Assembly (NCBI GenBank): GCA_020249415.1
Contig: JADCFR010000410.1
Span: 1 to 6,335, forward strand
Source of the DNA: Roseomonas sp.
Lineage (GTDB): Bacteria > Pseudomonadota > Alphaproteobacteria > Acetobacterales > Acetobacteraceae
Reading direction: 5' to 3'
DNA: 6,335 nucleotides
Below, in pieces: positions 6,219 through 6,335 of this stretch. Each line of letters opens with the position of its first letter. Position 1 is the first letter of the stretch. Under the pieces are notes generated by a model. That model was not told where the DNA came from. It saw only the letters and a program-made list of their open reading frames with translations, and did no database searches. The translations under genes were made by a program, and so were the position numbers.

Positions 6219-6335
6219 CGCGGAGAGCATGCTTCTTTTAACTGGAAGCACATCTGGAATAGGCGAAGTAGTTGCTGCAGTCGCTTGGGCTGACAATGTC
6301 GATCAGCGATCTGGCCTTTCGCCAAGTTTCTTCGA
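6219..6335. mobile_element. Edge of an IS630-family-like insertion sequence (partial)
   Basis: The G+C content falls to about 51% here (60 of 117 bases), against clearly higher values in the neighbouring genes. The minus strand encodes a transposase C terminus. The left boundary is an inference: IS630/Tc1-like elements insert at TA, and a TA lies at 6216-6217 inside the stop codon of the hydratase-like gene, so the element could start right there. The other end is outside the window, so terminal repeats could not be compared. Confidence 0.55.
6238..6335 (-). CDS. IS630-family-like transposase, C-terminal 31 residues
   Basis: Partial gene entering from the right edge. The minus strand reads EETWRKARSLIDIVSPSD, then CSNYFAYSRCASS and a TAA stop at 6238-6240. 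The W-(x)n-LIDxxSPxxCxNYF pattern matches the C terminus of IS630-family DDE transposases, which usually end in a form like IxxxFTPxECxNYFxxxGY. The DDE catalytic residues lie outside the window. The stop lies only 20 bases from the end of the hydratase-like gene, as expected when an IS630 transposase runs close to the element's end. The final Cys stands where a Tyr is common. The identification is from pattern memory of a short segment, so another DDE family cannot be excluded, and it is not known whether the gene is intact. Confidence 0.7.
   Translation of the reverse strand, partial: EETWRKARSLIDIVSPSDCSNYFAYSRCASS

Noticed and set aside
6229..6335. A plus-strand reading beginning MLLLTGSTSGIG, which looks like the nucleotide-binding start of a short-chain dehydrogenase.
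   Set aside because: After the glycine motif the sequence does not continue as a dehydrogenase, and the opposite strand encodes a convincing transposase C terminus ending at 6238. The motif is most likely an antisense coincidence.

Overview
The window reads as GC-rich alphaproteobacterial chromosome. The codon use, the Tat-exported TRAP binding protein and the type of ferredoxin-NADP reductase would suit an Acetobacteraceae-like (Roseomonas-type) organism, but this placement is an inference from style and not from a marker gene. No tRNA, rRNA, CRISPR array, phage gene or toxin-antitoxin pair was seen.

Left part, minus strand (1-1221). The window opens inside an amidase-signature gene whose first 33 codons are present and which runs off the left edge. 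Upstream of it, on the same strand, lie a rho-independent terminator, a 52-residue two-helix membrane protein with a very good ribosome binding site, and a complete GNAT-family acetyltransferase. The acetyltransferase diverges from the next gene across an 85-base gap.

Middle and right, plus strand (1307-6218). A complete ferredoxin/flavodoxin-NADP+ reductase comes first. A possible promoter with a small inverted repeat on its -10 follows, and then a tripartite TRAP transporter operon: a Tat-exported solute-binding protein (DctP type), a strong hairpin terminator, the small membrane subunit (DctQ type) and the large permease (DctM type). The last gene starts 4 bases after the permease and has the fold signature of 2-oxopent-4-enoate hydratase (MhpD/FAH superfamily), but two of the three expected metal-binding acidic positions look altered. 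Together these genes suggest Na+-driven uptake of an organic acid, possibly a 2-oxo acid, with a linked accessory or diverged enzyme. The hairpin after the binding-protein gene would explain how more binding protein than membrane subunit is made.

Right edge (6219-6335). The base composition drops to about 51% G+C, and the minus strand carries the C-terminal end of an IS630-family-like transposase. An insertion sequence therefore seems to sit directly against the stop codon of the hydratase-like gene. Most of this window is ordinary transport and housekeeping content. I see no convincing new multi-gene system. The points most worth a second look are the degenerate hydratase-like protein, the IS junction and the control signals of the TRAP operon.
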